Source of the DNA: Candidatus Obscuribacterales bacterium
GTDB lineage: Bacteria; Cyanobacteriota; Vampirovibrionia; Obscuribacterales; Obscuribacteraceae
Assembly (NCBI GenBank): GCA_020634035.1
Contig: JACKCM010000007.1
Coordinates: 186,001-250,000 of the forward strand
Direction: 5' to 3'
DNA length: 64,000 nucleotides
Shown here one piece after another: positions 8,599-17,026 of the stretch. The notes beneath the pieces are model-generated. The model worked only from the letters and a program-made list of their open reading frames with translations, ran no database searches and was not told the DNA's origin. Both the position numbers and the translations under genes were made by a program. The stretch's first letter is position 1, and each line of letters opens with the position of its first letter.

Positions 8599-11265
8599 TT
8601 AAATTTGCTGGACCGAAACCGCTTCTTCTTCTGGGTGCTCCGCCTCTTCCTCTTTCTCGAAGATCAGTCCCTCTTCGTCGGCGTCCACATTGACTGTGTC
8701 GCCGTCCTGGAACTCTCCTTCGAGCATATAGCGGGATAGCGGATTCTCTATCTCTTTCTGAATCAGTCGTTTGAGCGGTCGTGCGCCATAGACCGGGTCA
8801 TAGCCGGTGGTCGCCAGCCACTCCCGGGCGGCATCGGTGGCCACCACTTCCATCTTCCGGTCGACCAGACGACGGTTGAGATAGTTGAGCTGAATCTCCA
8901 CGATACTCTTCAATTGTTCTTGAGTGAGCGCGTGGAAGACGACGGTCTCGTCGATTCGGTTGAGGAATTCTGGACGGAACTGTTGTCTCAAAGCCTCCAG
9001 CACTTTACCTTTCATCTCCTCATAACAAGAATCTCCGTCCACCGCGGACTTGAGCTGATATTCGAGGATGTGATTGCTGCCCACGTTCGAGGTCATGATC
9101 AAGACCGTGTTCTTGAAGTCGACCCGGCGTCCCTTCGAATCGGTCAGATGACCTTCATCGAGCACCTGCAGAAGAGTGTTGAAAACATCGGTATGGGCCT
9201 TTTCAATCTCGTCGAAAAGCACCACCGAATAAGCTCTTCTTCTTACCGCTTCGGTAAGCTGACCGCCTTCGTCAAAGCCGATATATCCTGGCGGAGCACC
9301 GATCAATCGAGCCACCGTGTGTCTTTCTTGATACTCGGACATGTCTATTCTAACCATGGCGTTTTCATCGTCGAAGAGAAATTCGGCAAGCGCCTTGGCC
9401 AGCTCGGTCTTACCGACACCGGTCGGTCCCAGAAAGAGAAACGAGCCTATCGGACGGTTCGGATCCTGCAATCCTGCCCTTGCTCGACGAACCGCATTCG
9501 AAACCACTTCGATGGCTTCTTCCTGACCGATAACCCGTTGATGCAGATGTTCTTCCAAGCGGAGCAACTTTTGCACTTCGCCTTCCATCAGCTTGGTCAC
9601 CGGAATGCCGGTCCACTTGCCCACGATCTCGGCGATATCCTCTTCGTCTATCTCCTCTTTTAACAGGCGGGCAGCTCCTTTTTTGCCGGTGTGAGATTGC
9701 TCTTCTTCTTTCAGCTTTGTCTCCAGTTCCCGCAGTTTGCCGAACTTCAATTCGGCAGCGGTCTGCAGATCGGTGGCTCGCTCGGCCTGTTCTATTTTTA
9801 TCTTGGTCTCTTCAATCTCTGCCTTTATCTTCTGGATTGTATTCACTCCAGCTTTCTCATTCTGCCACTGGGCTCTCAGAGCGTCAGCTTCTTCTTTGAT
9901 GTCGGCCAGATCTTTTTCTATCTTTTCCAGTCTCTCTTTAGAGGCTGTATCAGTCTCTTTTTTCAGAGCTTCCCTTTCTATCTCTAGCTGGATCTTTCGT
10001 CTTTCGAGTTCATCCAGTTCGGTGGGCATAGAATCTATCTCTATCCTCATGCGTGCTGCCGCTTCGTCAATCAGGTCGATAGCCTTATCCGGCAAAAATC
10101 TGTCGGATATATAACGATGAGCCAGCACCGCCGCTGAAACCAGCGCCGAGTCTTTGATTCTGACACCATGGTGCACTTCGTAGCGCTCTTTCAGACCACG
10201 CAGAATAGAGATACTCTCCTCCACCGTGGGCTCGTCCACCATCACCATCTGAAAACGTCTTTCCAGAGCCGGATCTTTCTCCAGATGTTTACGATATTCA
10301 TCGATGGTGGTAGCACCGATACAATGCAGTTCGCCCCGGGCAAGCGGCGGTTTCAGCAGGTTGCCCGCGTCCATGGCGCTCTCGCCTGTGGCACCGGCAC
10401 CGACCACGGTGTGCAGCTCGTCTATAAAAAGAATGATATTGCCCTGGGAATCCACCACCTCTTTGAGGACCGCTTTCAGTCTCTCTTCGAATTCGCCGCG
10501 GTATTTCGCTCCGGCGATAAGCGATCCCATATCCAGTGCTATCAGTTTTTTGTCCTTCAGTCCTTCCGGGACATCACCCTTGGTGATTCTCAGGGCCAGA
10601 CCTTCGACGATGGCTGTCTTACCGACCCCGGGCTCACCAACCAGAACCGGGTTGTTCTTGGTCTTTCTGGAGAGCACCTGCATCACCCGGCGAATCTCAT
10701 CGTCCCTTCCGATAACAGGGTCGAGTTTGCCTTTGGCTGCGGCTTCGGTCAGATCTTTGCCATAGCGCTTCAGCGCCTGGTAGGTAGCTTCGGGATCCTG
10801 ACTGGTTACTGATTGATTACCACGAATTTCGGCGAGAATCTTGACGATTCTGTCCCGGGTTATGCCATTCTGTTTGAGTATCGTACCGGCATGGTTCTTG
10901 CTCTGGTCGCATAAAGCAATGAGCAGATGCTCGACACTGATATACAGGTCTTTCATCTTTTCCGCTTCAGTGCTGGCTTCTTCCAAAAGTTTCATCAGTT
11001 TGGAAGAGACATGCAGTTCGTCCTTGCTCATGGTGACGTTAGAGCCTTTCGGCTGGCGCTCTAAGTAAGTCTCCACCTCTTGTCTGACTCGATCCGGCTT
11101 GGCGTCGAGTTTTTCGAGAATATTGGCTGTCAGCCCTTCTTCCTGTTCAAGTAAAGAGAGAAGCAGGTGCTCGGGGGTCACCTGAGAGTGTCCAAACTTA
11201 GGCAGGTAGTTCTTTGTATTGGTTATCGCTTCCTGGGCTTTATTCGTGAAACGGTCTAAGTTCAT
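8599..11265 (-). CDS. clpB: ATP-dependent chaperone ClpB
   Basis: This 888-residue disaggregase has the complete domain order: Clp-N repeats (FTNKAQEAI..., about 1-145), NBD1 with Walker A GEPGVGKT, the coiled-coil middle domain (about 410-530) that marks ClpB rather than ClpA or ClpC, and NBD2 with Walker A GPTGVGKT and the DEIEKAH Walker B. ClpB rescues aggregated proteins together with DnaK/DnaJ/GrpE. The ATG has a good GGAGG site. It is divergent from a J-domain gene across 268 bases, so the pair may share heat-responsive control, although no CIRCE element was seen. The tail is acidic. Confidence 0.97.
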   Translation of the reverse strand: MNLDRFTNKAQEAITNTKNYLPKFGHSQVTPEHLLLSLLEQEEGLTANILEKLDAKPDRVRQEVETYLERQPKGSNVTMSKDELHVSSKLMKLLEEASTEAEKMKDLYISVEHLLIALCDQSKNHAGTILKQNGITRDRIVKILAEIRGNQSVTSQDPEATYQALKRYGKDLTEAAAKGKLDPVIGRDDEIRRVMQVLSRKTKNNPVLVGEPGVGKTAIVEGLALRITKGDVPEGLKDKKLIALDMGSLIAGAKYRGEFEERLKAVLKEVVDSQGNIILFIDELHTVVGAGATGESAMDAGNLLKPPLARGELHCIGATTIDEYRKHLEKDPALERRFQMVMVDEPTVEESISILRGLKERYEVHHGVRIKDSALVSAAVLAHRYISDRFLPDKAIDLIDEAAARMRIEIDSMPTELDELERRKIQLEIEREALKKETDTASKERLEKIEKDLADIKEEADALRAQWQNEKAGVNTIQKIKAEIEETKIKIEQAERATDLQTAAELKFGKLRELETKLKEEEQSHTGKKGAARLLKEEIDEEDIAEIVGKWTGIPVTKLMEGEVQKLLRLEEHLHQRVIGQEEAIEVVSNAVRRARAGLQDPNRPIGSFLFLGPTGVGKTELAKALAEFLFDDENAMVRIDMSEYQERHTVARLIGAPPGYIGFDEGGQLTEAVRRRAYSVVLFDEIEKAHTDVFNTLLQVLDEGHLTDSKGRRVDFKNTVLIMTSNVGSNHILEYQLKSAVDGDSCYEEMKGKVLEALRQQFRPEFLNRIDETVVFHALTQEQLKSIVEIQLNYLNRRLVDRKMEVVATDAAREWLATTGYDPVYGARPLKRLIQKEIENPLSRYMLEGEFQDGDTVNVDADEEGLIFEKEEEAEHPEEEAVSVQQI

Positions 11266-11455
11266 GGGACCTCCAATAAACGTTGCAGGCAGTATGTTTC
11301 CGGTTCGTCGCCTGTACTCTATTTCAAATTATGGGGGACCCAAATGCGCCCTTGCCATAAATCTACAATTTCTTTATAAGTCTGGAATCAGTCACCAGTT
11401 TGCCAGTTATCTACCTCTTTCTGCATAGTCTTTGCGTAGATTTTGTCTGCGGTTC

Positions 11456-11484
11456 TTGAATATACTAAAGTAGAGCCGTATAAA
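11456..11484 (+). promoter_or_regulatory. Candidate sigma-70-type promoter for the J-domain gene
   Basis: TTGAAT at 11456-11461 and TATAAA at 11479-11484 are separated by 17 bases, close to the sigma-70 consensus. They lie about 50 bases before the ATG at 11534. No experimental start site is available. Confidence 0.5.
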
Positions 11485-11533
11485 TGATGCGGTGAGCCCC
11501 GGAAGAGAATTCTGTTTCAGATAAATTCGATCA

Positions 11534-12262
11534 ATGCAGGAATTTGAGGAAGACTATTACGCTATCCTCGGCGTGGAAGAAGATTCGACTCCCGAAGAGA
11601 TTCGGAAGGCGTATATCATGCTCGCTAAAAGACTGCATCCGGACAAGCACCCTAACGATCCTGTGCGCCGGGACGCCGCCCAGCGCCAGTTTGCCCAGGT
11701 AACCAGAGCCCACGATGTGGTGAGCGATCCGGAAAGACGTCGAGAGTACGACGCTTTTCGTATGCTGAAGCGCAAAAAAGAGCTGGGTCTGAGCTCGGAT
11801 AGCTCCCTGCCCGCCCAAAATCCTGACGAACTGGGCCAGACTTTAGATTCTATCGATATCCCCAAAGATCTCGATATGACAATCAAGATGAATGTCCGGG
11901 ATTCCCAGGGCAACATCAACGTCAAGTGGGCGAACAAGCATCTGCAGAGGGCTGACGATCTGCTTCGCAAAAAGCGATATCAAGAAGCCGAAACCGCCAT
12001 GAAAGAGGCTATCCGCCTGGTGCCCGAAGAGGCTCGCTATCACACCAAGTTAGCCGAGGTCTATTTTTCGAGGGGCTGGTTCACTCTTGCTACCACCGAG
12101 GTTCAGACCGCTCTCCGGCTTGACGGACGAGATGCCGAAGCGCGTAATCTAGAAACTAAAATCAAAGCTGCGGCAAGAGATCACGAAGAAAACAAAGCCA
12201 ATCAGAAATCTAAGAAGAGTTTCTTTCAGCAGCTTAAGGATATTTTGACCAAAGAGCTTTAG
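11534..12262 (+). CDS. J-domain co-chaperone with TPR-like C terminus
   Basis: Residues 7-70 form a J domain (DYYAILGVEEDSTPEEIRKAY) with the essential HPD at residues 35-37, which stimulates DnaK ATPase. The glycine/cysteine region and zinc finger of true DnaJ are absent. The C-terminal half instead has paired helices (RKKRYQEAETAMKEAI, GWFTLATTEVQTAL) that look like TPRs. This is therefore a specialised type III J-protein rather than DnaJ. It faces away from clpB, consistent with a shared role in protein quality control. Confidence 0.8.
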   Translation: MQEFEEDYYAILGVEEDSTPEEIRKAYIMLAKRLHPDKHPNDPVRRDAAQRQFAQVTRAHDVVSDPERRREYDAFRMLKRKKELGLSSDSSLPAQNPDELGQTLDSIDIPKDLDMTIKMNVRDSQGNINVKWANKHLQRADDLLRKKRYQEAETAMKEAIRLVPEEARYHTKLAEVYFSRGWFTLATTEVQTALRLDGRDAEARNLETKIKAAARDHEENKANQKSKKSFFQQLKDILTKEL

Positions 12263-12319
12263 GCTGGGAACCTTCTAAAACCTTTTCCGTCCTGAAGAAA
12301 CTCAGAAAACAAGAAATCT

Positions 12320-13615
12320 ATGCCTGAGTCCAAGCGAAAAAATCCATTTCCTTCCTCCGGTCTCCATAAAAGGAGCCTGCTTGCCGCCGGCTTATGCTTC
12401 TCTCTTTCTCTGTCTCTTGTAATTAGCCCCTGGCTCTCTGTAGCTGCTTTTGCCCAGGATGGCGACAATGCTGCTGCCTCCGCCCCCGGTGCCGACGATA
12501 ATGACTCGGATAGTCAATCCGATCAGCCTTTCGATGATGTAGAGCTGCCCCAGTCCGAGACTCTCAAGCTACTTAATCAGGCAGAGCAGCTTCAAAAACA
12601 TGCCAATGCGCCAATTTTGAAAGGTCGAGTCATCTCTCCAGCCGGTGACCGACGTATTCCTATATTAAGTGGTTCTATTCAGAACATACCTCCCAAAACC
12701 GAGATAGAGCTGGTGGTTCCGCCGGGCGTCTTTTTAGATTCGGAATACAGTCAGAAAGGCGACGAAGTCTATCTTCGGGTCGGAAAGGATGTGCTGAGCA
12801 AAGACGGCTCTAAAGTTTTGCTGCCCGGAGAATGGTACATGCGCGGGCTGGTTACCCGGACCCAGAAGCGCAAACGAGGCGGTCGCGACGGTATCATCGA
12901 AGTCGAGTTCGACAAACTGGTCAGTCCCGACCATCAGTATGAACTCGATATCAACGCCTCTTTTTCTACCAGAGAGAAGAAACTCAAAACGGTGGCTAAA
13001 GTGGTGGCAATCGACAGCGGTTATGTCGCGGCAGGAACCGGTGCCGGCGCTCTACTGGCCTGGCAATGGGGTGGTCCTGCCCTGGCTATATCTACTTATG
13101 GAATCTCTATCGGTGTCGGTGGCGCTATCGGTGCCACCATCGGAGCTATCGGTGCGGCGAAGCGTTTTGGTCATATCACCACCATGCGCGAAGGACATGT
13201 AATTAAGCTCGAGACCGAAGAGGGTCTTGCTCTGCCCGAGTTCGATCCCCTCGCCCTTCCTTCGGCAGAAGAGAAACCGCAGCTTGCCGGACTAGATATA
13301 AAGGTGGTGAACTATAAGTTCCACAAAGTGCCGTGGAAGGACAAAGGCTCACGCTTTCTCGATCTCGATCTGGCTGTGGACAACCGTTCTAAAAAAGTCT
13401 TTCATTTTTTCGATCTGGCTGTGGAGGACGATATCCACCAGAACTTCCGGCCCATGCCGTCTACCGATATGGGTATGACCGGCAAAAAAATCGCTCCCGG
13501 AGGCTCCGGGGCGGGCAAGATCCGCTTCCTGGTGGGTTCCCCAAAAAGAAAGTACACACTTCTCTTTTTCAGCAGACGCAATAATGATGAGCTTAGTAGC
13601 GTCTCCATAAATTAA
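12320..13615 (+). CDS. Exported protein of unknown family with glycine-rich hydrophobic segment
   Basis: The N-terminal segment (LLAAGLCFSLSLSLVISPW...AFAQ) is a likely signal peptide, followed by an acidic low-complexity stretch. Residues of about 90-220 look beta-rich. A segment at about 230-280 is glycine/alanine-rich and hydrophobic (VAAGTGAGALLAWQWGGPAL, then alternating GAIGA units), compatible with membrane insertion. The C-terminal part resembles a beta-sandwich (LDLDLAVDNRSKKVFHFFDLAVEDD). No family was recognised. An envelope location is likely. Confidence 0.6.
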   Translation: MPESKRKNPFPSSGLHKRSLLAAGLCFSLSLSLVISPWLSVAAFAQDGDNAAASAPGADDNDSDSQSDQPFDDVELPQSETLKLLNQAEQLQKHANAPILKGRVISPAGDRRIPILSGSIQNIPPKTEIELVVPPGVFLDSEYSQKGDEVYLRVGKDVLSKDGSKVLLPGEWYMRGLVTRTQKRKRGGRDGIIEVEFDKLVSPDHQYELDINASFSTREKKLKTVAKVVAIDSGYVAAGTGAGALLAWQWGGPALAISTYGISIGVGGAIGATIGAIGAAKRFGHITTMREGHVIKLETEEGLALPEFDPLALPSAEEKPQLAGLDIKVVNYKFHKVPWKDKGSRFLDLDLAVDNRSKKVFHFFDLAVEDDIHQNFRPMPSTDMGMTGKKIAPGGSGAGKIRFLVGSPKRKYTLLFFSRRNNDELSSVSIN

Positions 13616-13714
13616 AAATGGGATTCTTCCCACTAAGTACTAGCAATAAATCCTAAATAAAGCTAATATAAGGCATCTGGAAAGATGAACTCCAGTTTAC
13701 GAAGACCGACAGTG

Positions 13715-13796
13715 CTGATATGGCTTGCAGGCCATCAGATCTAGAAAGCCCTCACCGGGTGGGGATCTCAGGAAATATATCTTTTATATCCCCGGT
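13715..13796 (+). promoter_or_regulatory. Structured 5' leader of diguanylate cyclase gene
   Basis: Two hairpins precede the GGDEF gene. The first, 13715-13738, pairs CTGAT and GGC with GCC and ATCAG across a bulge. The second, 13754-13796, pairs ACCGGG with CCCGGT, with an alternative GGGGAT/ATCCCC register. The leader is about 250 bases long and free of genes. It does not fit the GEMM-I or GEMM-II consensus as recalled. It could be an uncharacterised regulatory RNA or merely a terminator for the upstream gene. Confidence 0.35.
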
Positions 13797-13869
13797 CCGT
13801 AGTTTCTTCAATAACTAACTAAAACTAATCAGAACTGCTGATGAGGGTAATTGGCAAAGGGGGTACTGA

Positions 13870-14559
13870 ATGAAAGCCCATTTTACGCAGATGTGGCAAT
13901 CAATTCACGGACAGTCCAGACACCGTCAGACTGAAAGCCAGCTCAGAAAGTTGCAGAACCAGAACGTTCAGCTTGAGCGATCCTTGAAAGAGAAAGAGAG
14001 GGAGATCGACAGACTCCGTCACCAGCTCGCCAATTGCGAAGCAAGGCTGCAAGAGATGATGGGTACTGACGTGCTCACCGGTCTCCCTAACAGACATGTA
14101 TTTAAAGAGCATCTCACCCATTCACTTAAAAGGGCTCTACGTCTGGGTTATTCCCTGTCTTTGATGATTGTCGATATCGATCACCTCCGGGACATCAACC
14201 TCAAGTATGGTCATGAAGTGGGCGATCAGGTCCTGGTCGAAGTGGGCAAGATTCTCATGAAGTCAGTGCGCGAAATCGACATGCCTGCCCGCTGGGGTGG
14301 AGAAGAGCTGGTCGCTGTTCTTCACGAAACCGATGCAGAAGGGGCAAAAGTAGTGGCTGAGCGTGTACGTCGCAAAGTCTCTATGCTCGAAATCAAAGAC
14401 CCCAAGAGCGGCAAACCGATCAGAGTTACAGCTACCCTGGCCGTATCGAACTATCCGATGCACGGCAACGAGCCCCAGGACCTTCTAGAATGTGCGTCAG
14501 ATGCCCTTCTTGTAGCCAAAGAGAAAGGCTGCAACAAGGTTCTGGTCGCCCAGAAGTAA
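13870..14559 (+). CDS. Diguanylate cyclase (coiled coil-GGDEF)
   Basis: This 229-residue protein has an N-terminal coiled coil (about 15-62) followed by a complete GGDEF domain: DVLTGLPNR, MIVDIDHLRDINLKYGHEVGD, then RWGGEEL with the active motif at residues 143-147. The RxxD inhibitory site (R134, D137) is also present, so c-di-GMP product feedback is expected. The coiled coil would bring two domains together for catalysis. There is no signal-receiving domain, so activity may depend on expression or partner binding. AAAGGGGG provides a good ribosome-binding site. Confidence 0.9.
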   Translation: MKAHFTQMWQSIHGQSRHRQTESQLRKLQNQNVQLERSLKEKEREIDRLRHQLANCEARLQEMMGTDVLTGLPNRHVFKEHLTHSLKRALRLGYSLSLMIVDIDHLRDINLKYGHEVGDQVLVEVGKILMKSVREIDMPARWGGEELVAVLHETDAEGAKVVAERVRRKVSMLEIKDPKSGKPIRVTATLAVSNYPMHGNEPQDLLECASDALLVAKEKGCNKVLVAQK

Positions 14560-14574
14560 AACCAGTTAGTTGAT

Positions 14575-15039
14575 CTAATGGGCTTCTAAAAGTTCGACTT
14601 CGAATCTGAGGGTCGAATTAGACGGTATCGGTCCTACCCGCTTGTTTCCATAGCCCAGTTCCGGCGGAATCAAAAGCTCTCTTTTGCCGCCCACTTTCAT
14701 GGTGGCAACCCCTTCGTCCCAGCCTTTTATCACCTGACCGGCACCCAGAAGGAACTGGAAAGGCACTTTTCTATCTACCGAGCTGTCGAATTTCTTGCCA
14801 TCGGGAAAGAGCCAGCCTGTGTAATGCACTTTTACCGGTCTGCCTTTAGTAGGCACTTTACCGGTTCCGACTTTCAGATCTTTGTATTGCAGTCCGCTGG
14901 GTGTGGCAAGCGTCCCGGGACCGAGCGCTTCATTGTTCTTCTTGGTGGTGAATTTACCTGCCAGGGCACCATTGGTGGAGCAACCCAGAACAAAGAGGAC
15001 CGCAGCCGTTGTTGCAATTATTCTCCGCATCAGATTCAT
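14575..15039 (-). CDS. FKBP-type peptidyl-prolyl cis-trans isomerase, predicted lipoprotein
   Basis: The FKBP fold is complete: LQYKDLKVGTG, VKVHYTGWLFPDGKKFDSS, PFQFLLGAGQVIKGWDEGVATMKVGGKRELLIPPELGYG and a final LRFEVELLEAH. The N terminus from the ATG at 15039 gives a short signal with lipobox VLGC, so the mature protein is probably lipid-anchored outside the cytoplasmic membrane. The frame is open to 15117, but that extension adds an unlikely pre-signal sequence. AGGAAA lies directly before this start. It acts as a folding helper for exported proteins. Confidence 0.88.
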   Translation of the reverse strand: MNLMRRIIATTAAVLFVLGCSTNGALAGKFTTKKNNEALGPGTLATPSGLQYKDLKVGTGKVPTKGRPVKVHYTGWLFPDGKKFDSSVDRKVPFQFLLGAGQVIKGWDEGVATMKVGGKRELLIPPELGYGNKRVGPIPSNSTLRFEVELLEAH

Positions 15040-15189
15040 TTTCCTACTTTGAGCTATCAGTCGGCCATTATATAAGTTGAGGCCAGAACTTGCACGAATC
15101 GAGATTTTCAAGAACATTTTTCTGAGTCTGAGATCGGATCATGTTAAATTGATTGTGCACAAACTTGGAGCATGATCCGGAGAAATCAT

Positions 15190-15780
15190 ATGATCCGTTT
15201 AATGGTTGTCGACGACCACCTGCCCACCAGAGAAAAAATCATCAAAGAGCTCACCTCCGGAGACCTTATAGATGTGATCGCCGAAGCCGGAACCAGCGAT
15301 GAAGCCTGGCAGAGTGCCAAAGCTATCCTTCCTGATATCGTCCTTCTCGATCTCCATCTGCCCGGCTTTCTTACCACCGAAGCTTTACTAGAGCGGCTCA
15401 ATACCCTTACCAATGTAAAAGTGGTGCTTTTCGCCAGCAAGGCCAAAGCCGCCGATGTGCAAGACTGGCTCGATGCCGGCGCCCAGGCCTATGTTCTTAA
15501 AACAGATCAGTCCGCCCTTATAAGAATGGCGATTCTAATGGTCTCCCGGGGCTCCCAGGGCGTGATTTCGCCCTCTCTGCCCCGTCATCTAACCAGGCTC
15601 ACCCCGGACGAACGTATGATTCTCAGGCACCTGACCAAAAGAGGAAAGCTGCCCAAGGCCGCTGAGCGTATCGGTGTATCAGAAGAGACCCTGACCAATA
15701 CAGCCAATCATCTGGCTGAAAAGCTGGAGCTGGAATCTATCGAACACCTGATTAAATGGGCTAAAAAGCACGGTTTCTAA
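15190..15780 (+). CDS. Orphan response regulator (REC-HTH, NarL-like)
   Basis: The receiver domain contains the acidic pair D8/D9, phosphoacceptor D54 (LPDIVLLDLHLPG), and the conserved lysine in YVLKT. The C-terminal domain (LTPDERMILRHLTKRGKLPKAAERIGVSEETLTNTANHLAEKL) resembles a LuxR-type helix-turn-helix but is divergent. The ATG at 15190 is preceded by GGAGA at proper distance; an in-frame ATG at 15172 is less likely. No kinase is adjacent. It resembles the regulator at 44199-44816 (shared LDLHLPG and overall layout), so it may be served by that kinase. Confidence 0.85.
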   Translation: MIRLMVVDDHLPTREKIIKELTSGDLIDVIAEAGTSDEAWQSAKAILPDIVLLDLHLPGFLTTEALLERLNTLTNVKVVLFASKAKAADVQDWLDAGAQAYVLKTDQSALIRMAILMVSRGSQGVISPSLPRHLTRLTPDERMILRHLTKRGKLPKAAERIGVSEETLTNTANHLAEKLELESIEHLIKWAKKHGF

Positions 15781-15790
15781 CTAGTTCTAA

Positions 15791-16510
15791 TTAATTAGGG
15801 GTGAACATAACCATCCCTAGACCTAATGCTCCGACAATGATCAGGATGGTCTCCAGGGGAGTAAAGGCGGTCCTGAGGGCTTTGACCTCTCCCAGCTCTT
15901 TCGTTTCCCAGTGCTCCCAGTACTGATTGAGCCAGCCCTGGGCGACAGATACTGGAATGACGACCAGAAGATAAAGCAGATAAGCCATGCCGTTCGCACC
16001 GGCCAGTACCAGACAAAACGGAATCGCCATGCCGAGCACAAAGCCTGCCTGGATAGAATTGGTTTTTGCCCAACTGCTGTCGGCGCCTCTGTCCGGGATC
16101 ATAGAGGCTATGTCCTTAAATAAATTGGCGAAAAGAAAGAGCATCACCACCGGATAGACGAATTTGAGCGCCAGGGCGACGACCGGGGCTATTGGAGTAT
16201 AGCCCAGCGGCGAACAGAGCATGGGTACGAAGAACGCCAGGGTTTTCAACCAGGGTCGGCTTCTGGCATAGGTCTGAACCGGAAATTCATTATCGCCGGA
16301 TTTTTTCAGTCCCTTCTCTTCCAGCGTCAGAGCGTGAGCCTTGAGCGTGCTCCAGGTCTTGTGGAACCAGTAGATCAAATAGAGACCGAAGCTGAAAAAG
16401 CCAAGCACCGCCACATGCCAGACCGGTTGCCGGATTGAGTCAGGCGTCTTGCGATTTATCTCAGTTGCTGAATCAGCTTCTGTTGATCTGGTCAGGGTCG
16501 ATTGAGTCAT
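15791..16510 (-). CDS. Multi-pass membrane protein, DUF4234-like N terminus
   Basis: This 239-residue protein has about five hydrophobic segments. The first, WHVAVLGFFSFGLYLIYWFHKTW, matches the TLGIYxxYW pattern seen in DUF4234 membrane proteins. The rest shows four further segments with short polar loops. The molecular role of the family is unknown. It is convergent with the response regulator (10-base gap) and divergent from ssb. Confidence 0.6.
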   Translation of the reverse strand: MTQSTLTRSTEADSATEINRKTPDSIRQPVWHVAVLGFFSFGLYLIYWFHKTWSTLKAHALTLEEKGLKKSGDNEFPVQTYARSRPWLKTLAFFVPMLCSPLGYTPIAPVVALALKFVYPVVMLFLFANLFKDIASMIPDRGADSSWAKTNSIQAGFVLGMAIPFCLVLAGANGMAYLLYLLVVIPVSVAQGWLNQYWEHWETKELGEVKALRTAFTPLETILIIVGALGLGMVMFTPN

Positions 16511-16681
16511 ATCTATAGGTTTTGCGCTACTGCTCTGCTTGATTACTTGGGACTGTAATTCTCACATGTTTCTATGAAATCGATCCTTTTCTATCCTTTA
16601 ATGATCATAGTCTTCTTCGATCCGGTAATCTTTTTACAAGAATATGTACTGACCGAGTTGTCAATTGGAGTCGGCGAAAAT

Positions 16682-17017
16682 ATGGTTAATTCAGTGGTTG
16701 TAGTAGGAAGATCCGGACGGGATCCCGAGATGCGTTATTTCGAGTCGGGCAGAGTGAAAACCACTTTCAGCCTGGCGGTGAACAGACCGACCAAGGAAAA
16801 GGAAACCGACTGGTTCGATATCGAAATGTGGGGCAGACAGGCGGAAATAGCCGGTGAATATGTCCGTAAAGGAAGCTTGATCGGCATCGAAGGCAGACTG
16901 GATTTCAACAAGTGGACCGATGATCAGGGTCAAAAACAAGTTCGTCCCTATATCAACGCCACCAACATGAGACTGCTAGGCAGCAAGCGTGATTCCGGCG
17001 GAGATATGTCTTTCTAA
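16682..17017 (+). CDS. ssb: Single-stranded DNA-binding protein
   Basis: The protein has an OB fold with the standard SSB order: MVNSVVVVGRSGRDPEMRYFESGRVKTTFSLAV, DWFDIEMWGRQAEIAGEYVRKGSLIGIEGRL, ending in GGDMSF, a weak version of the acidic DDDIPF tip that recruits partner proteins. The ATG at 16682 gives the canonical N terminus; a frame open to 16574 adds a hydrophobic extension unlike SSB. At 111 residues it is shorter than housekeeping SSB because the linker is nearly absent, so a second ssb may exist elsewhere. Confidence 0.88.
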   Translation: MVNSVVVVGRSGRDPEMRYFESGRVKTTFSLAVNRPTKEKETDWFDIEMWGRQAEIAGEYVRKGSLIGIEGRLDFNKWTDDQGQKQVRPYINATNMRLLGSKRDSGGDMSF

Positions 17018-17026
17018 GACTGAAAG

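Noticed and set aside
11266..11533. CIRCE (HrcA) element in the clpB upstream region
   Set aside because: No TTAGCACTC-N9-GAGTGCTAA-like inverted repeat is present.
13616..13869. c-di-GMP (GEMM) riboswitch before the diguanylate cyclase
   Set aside because: The conserved GEMM core words were not found in this leader; only generic hairpins are visible.
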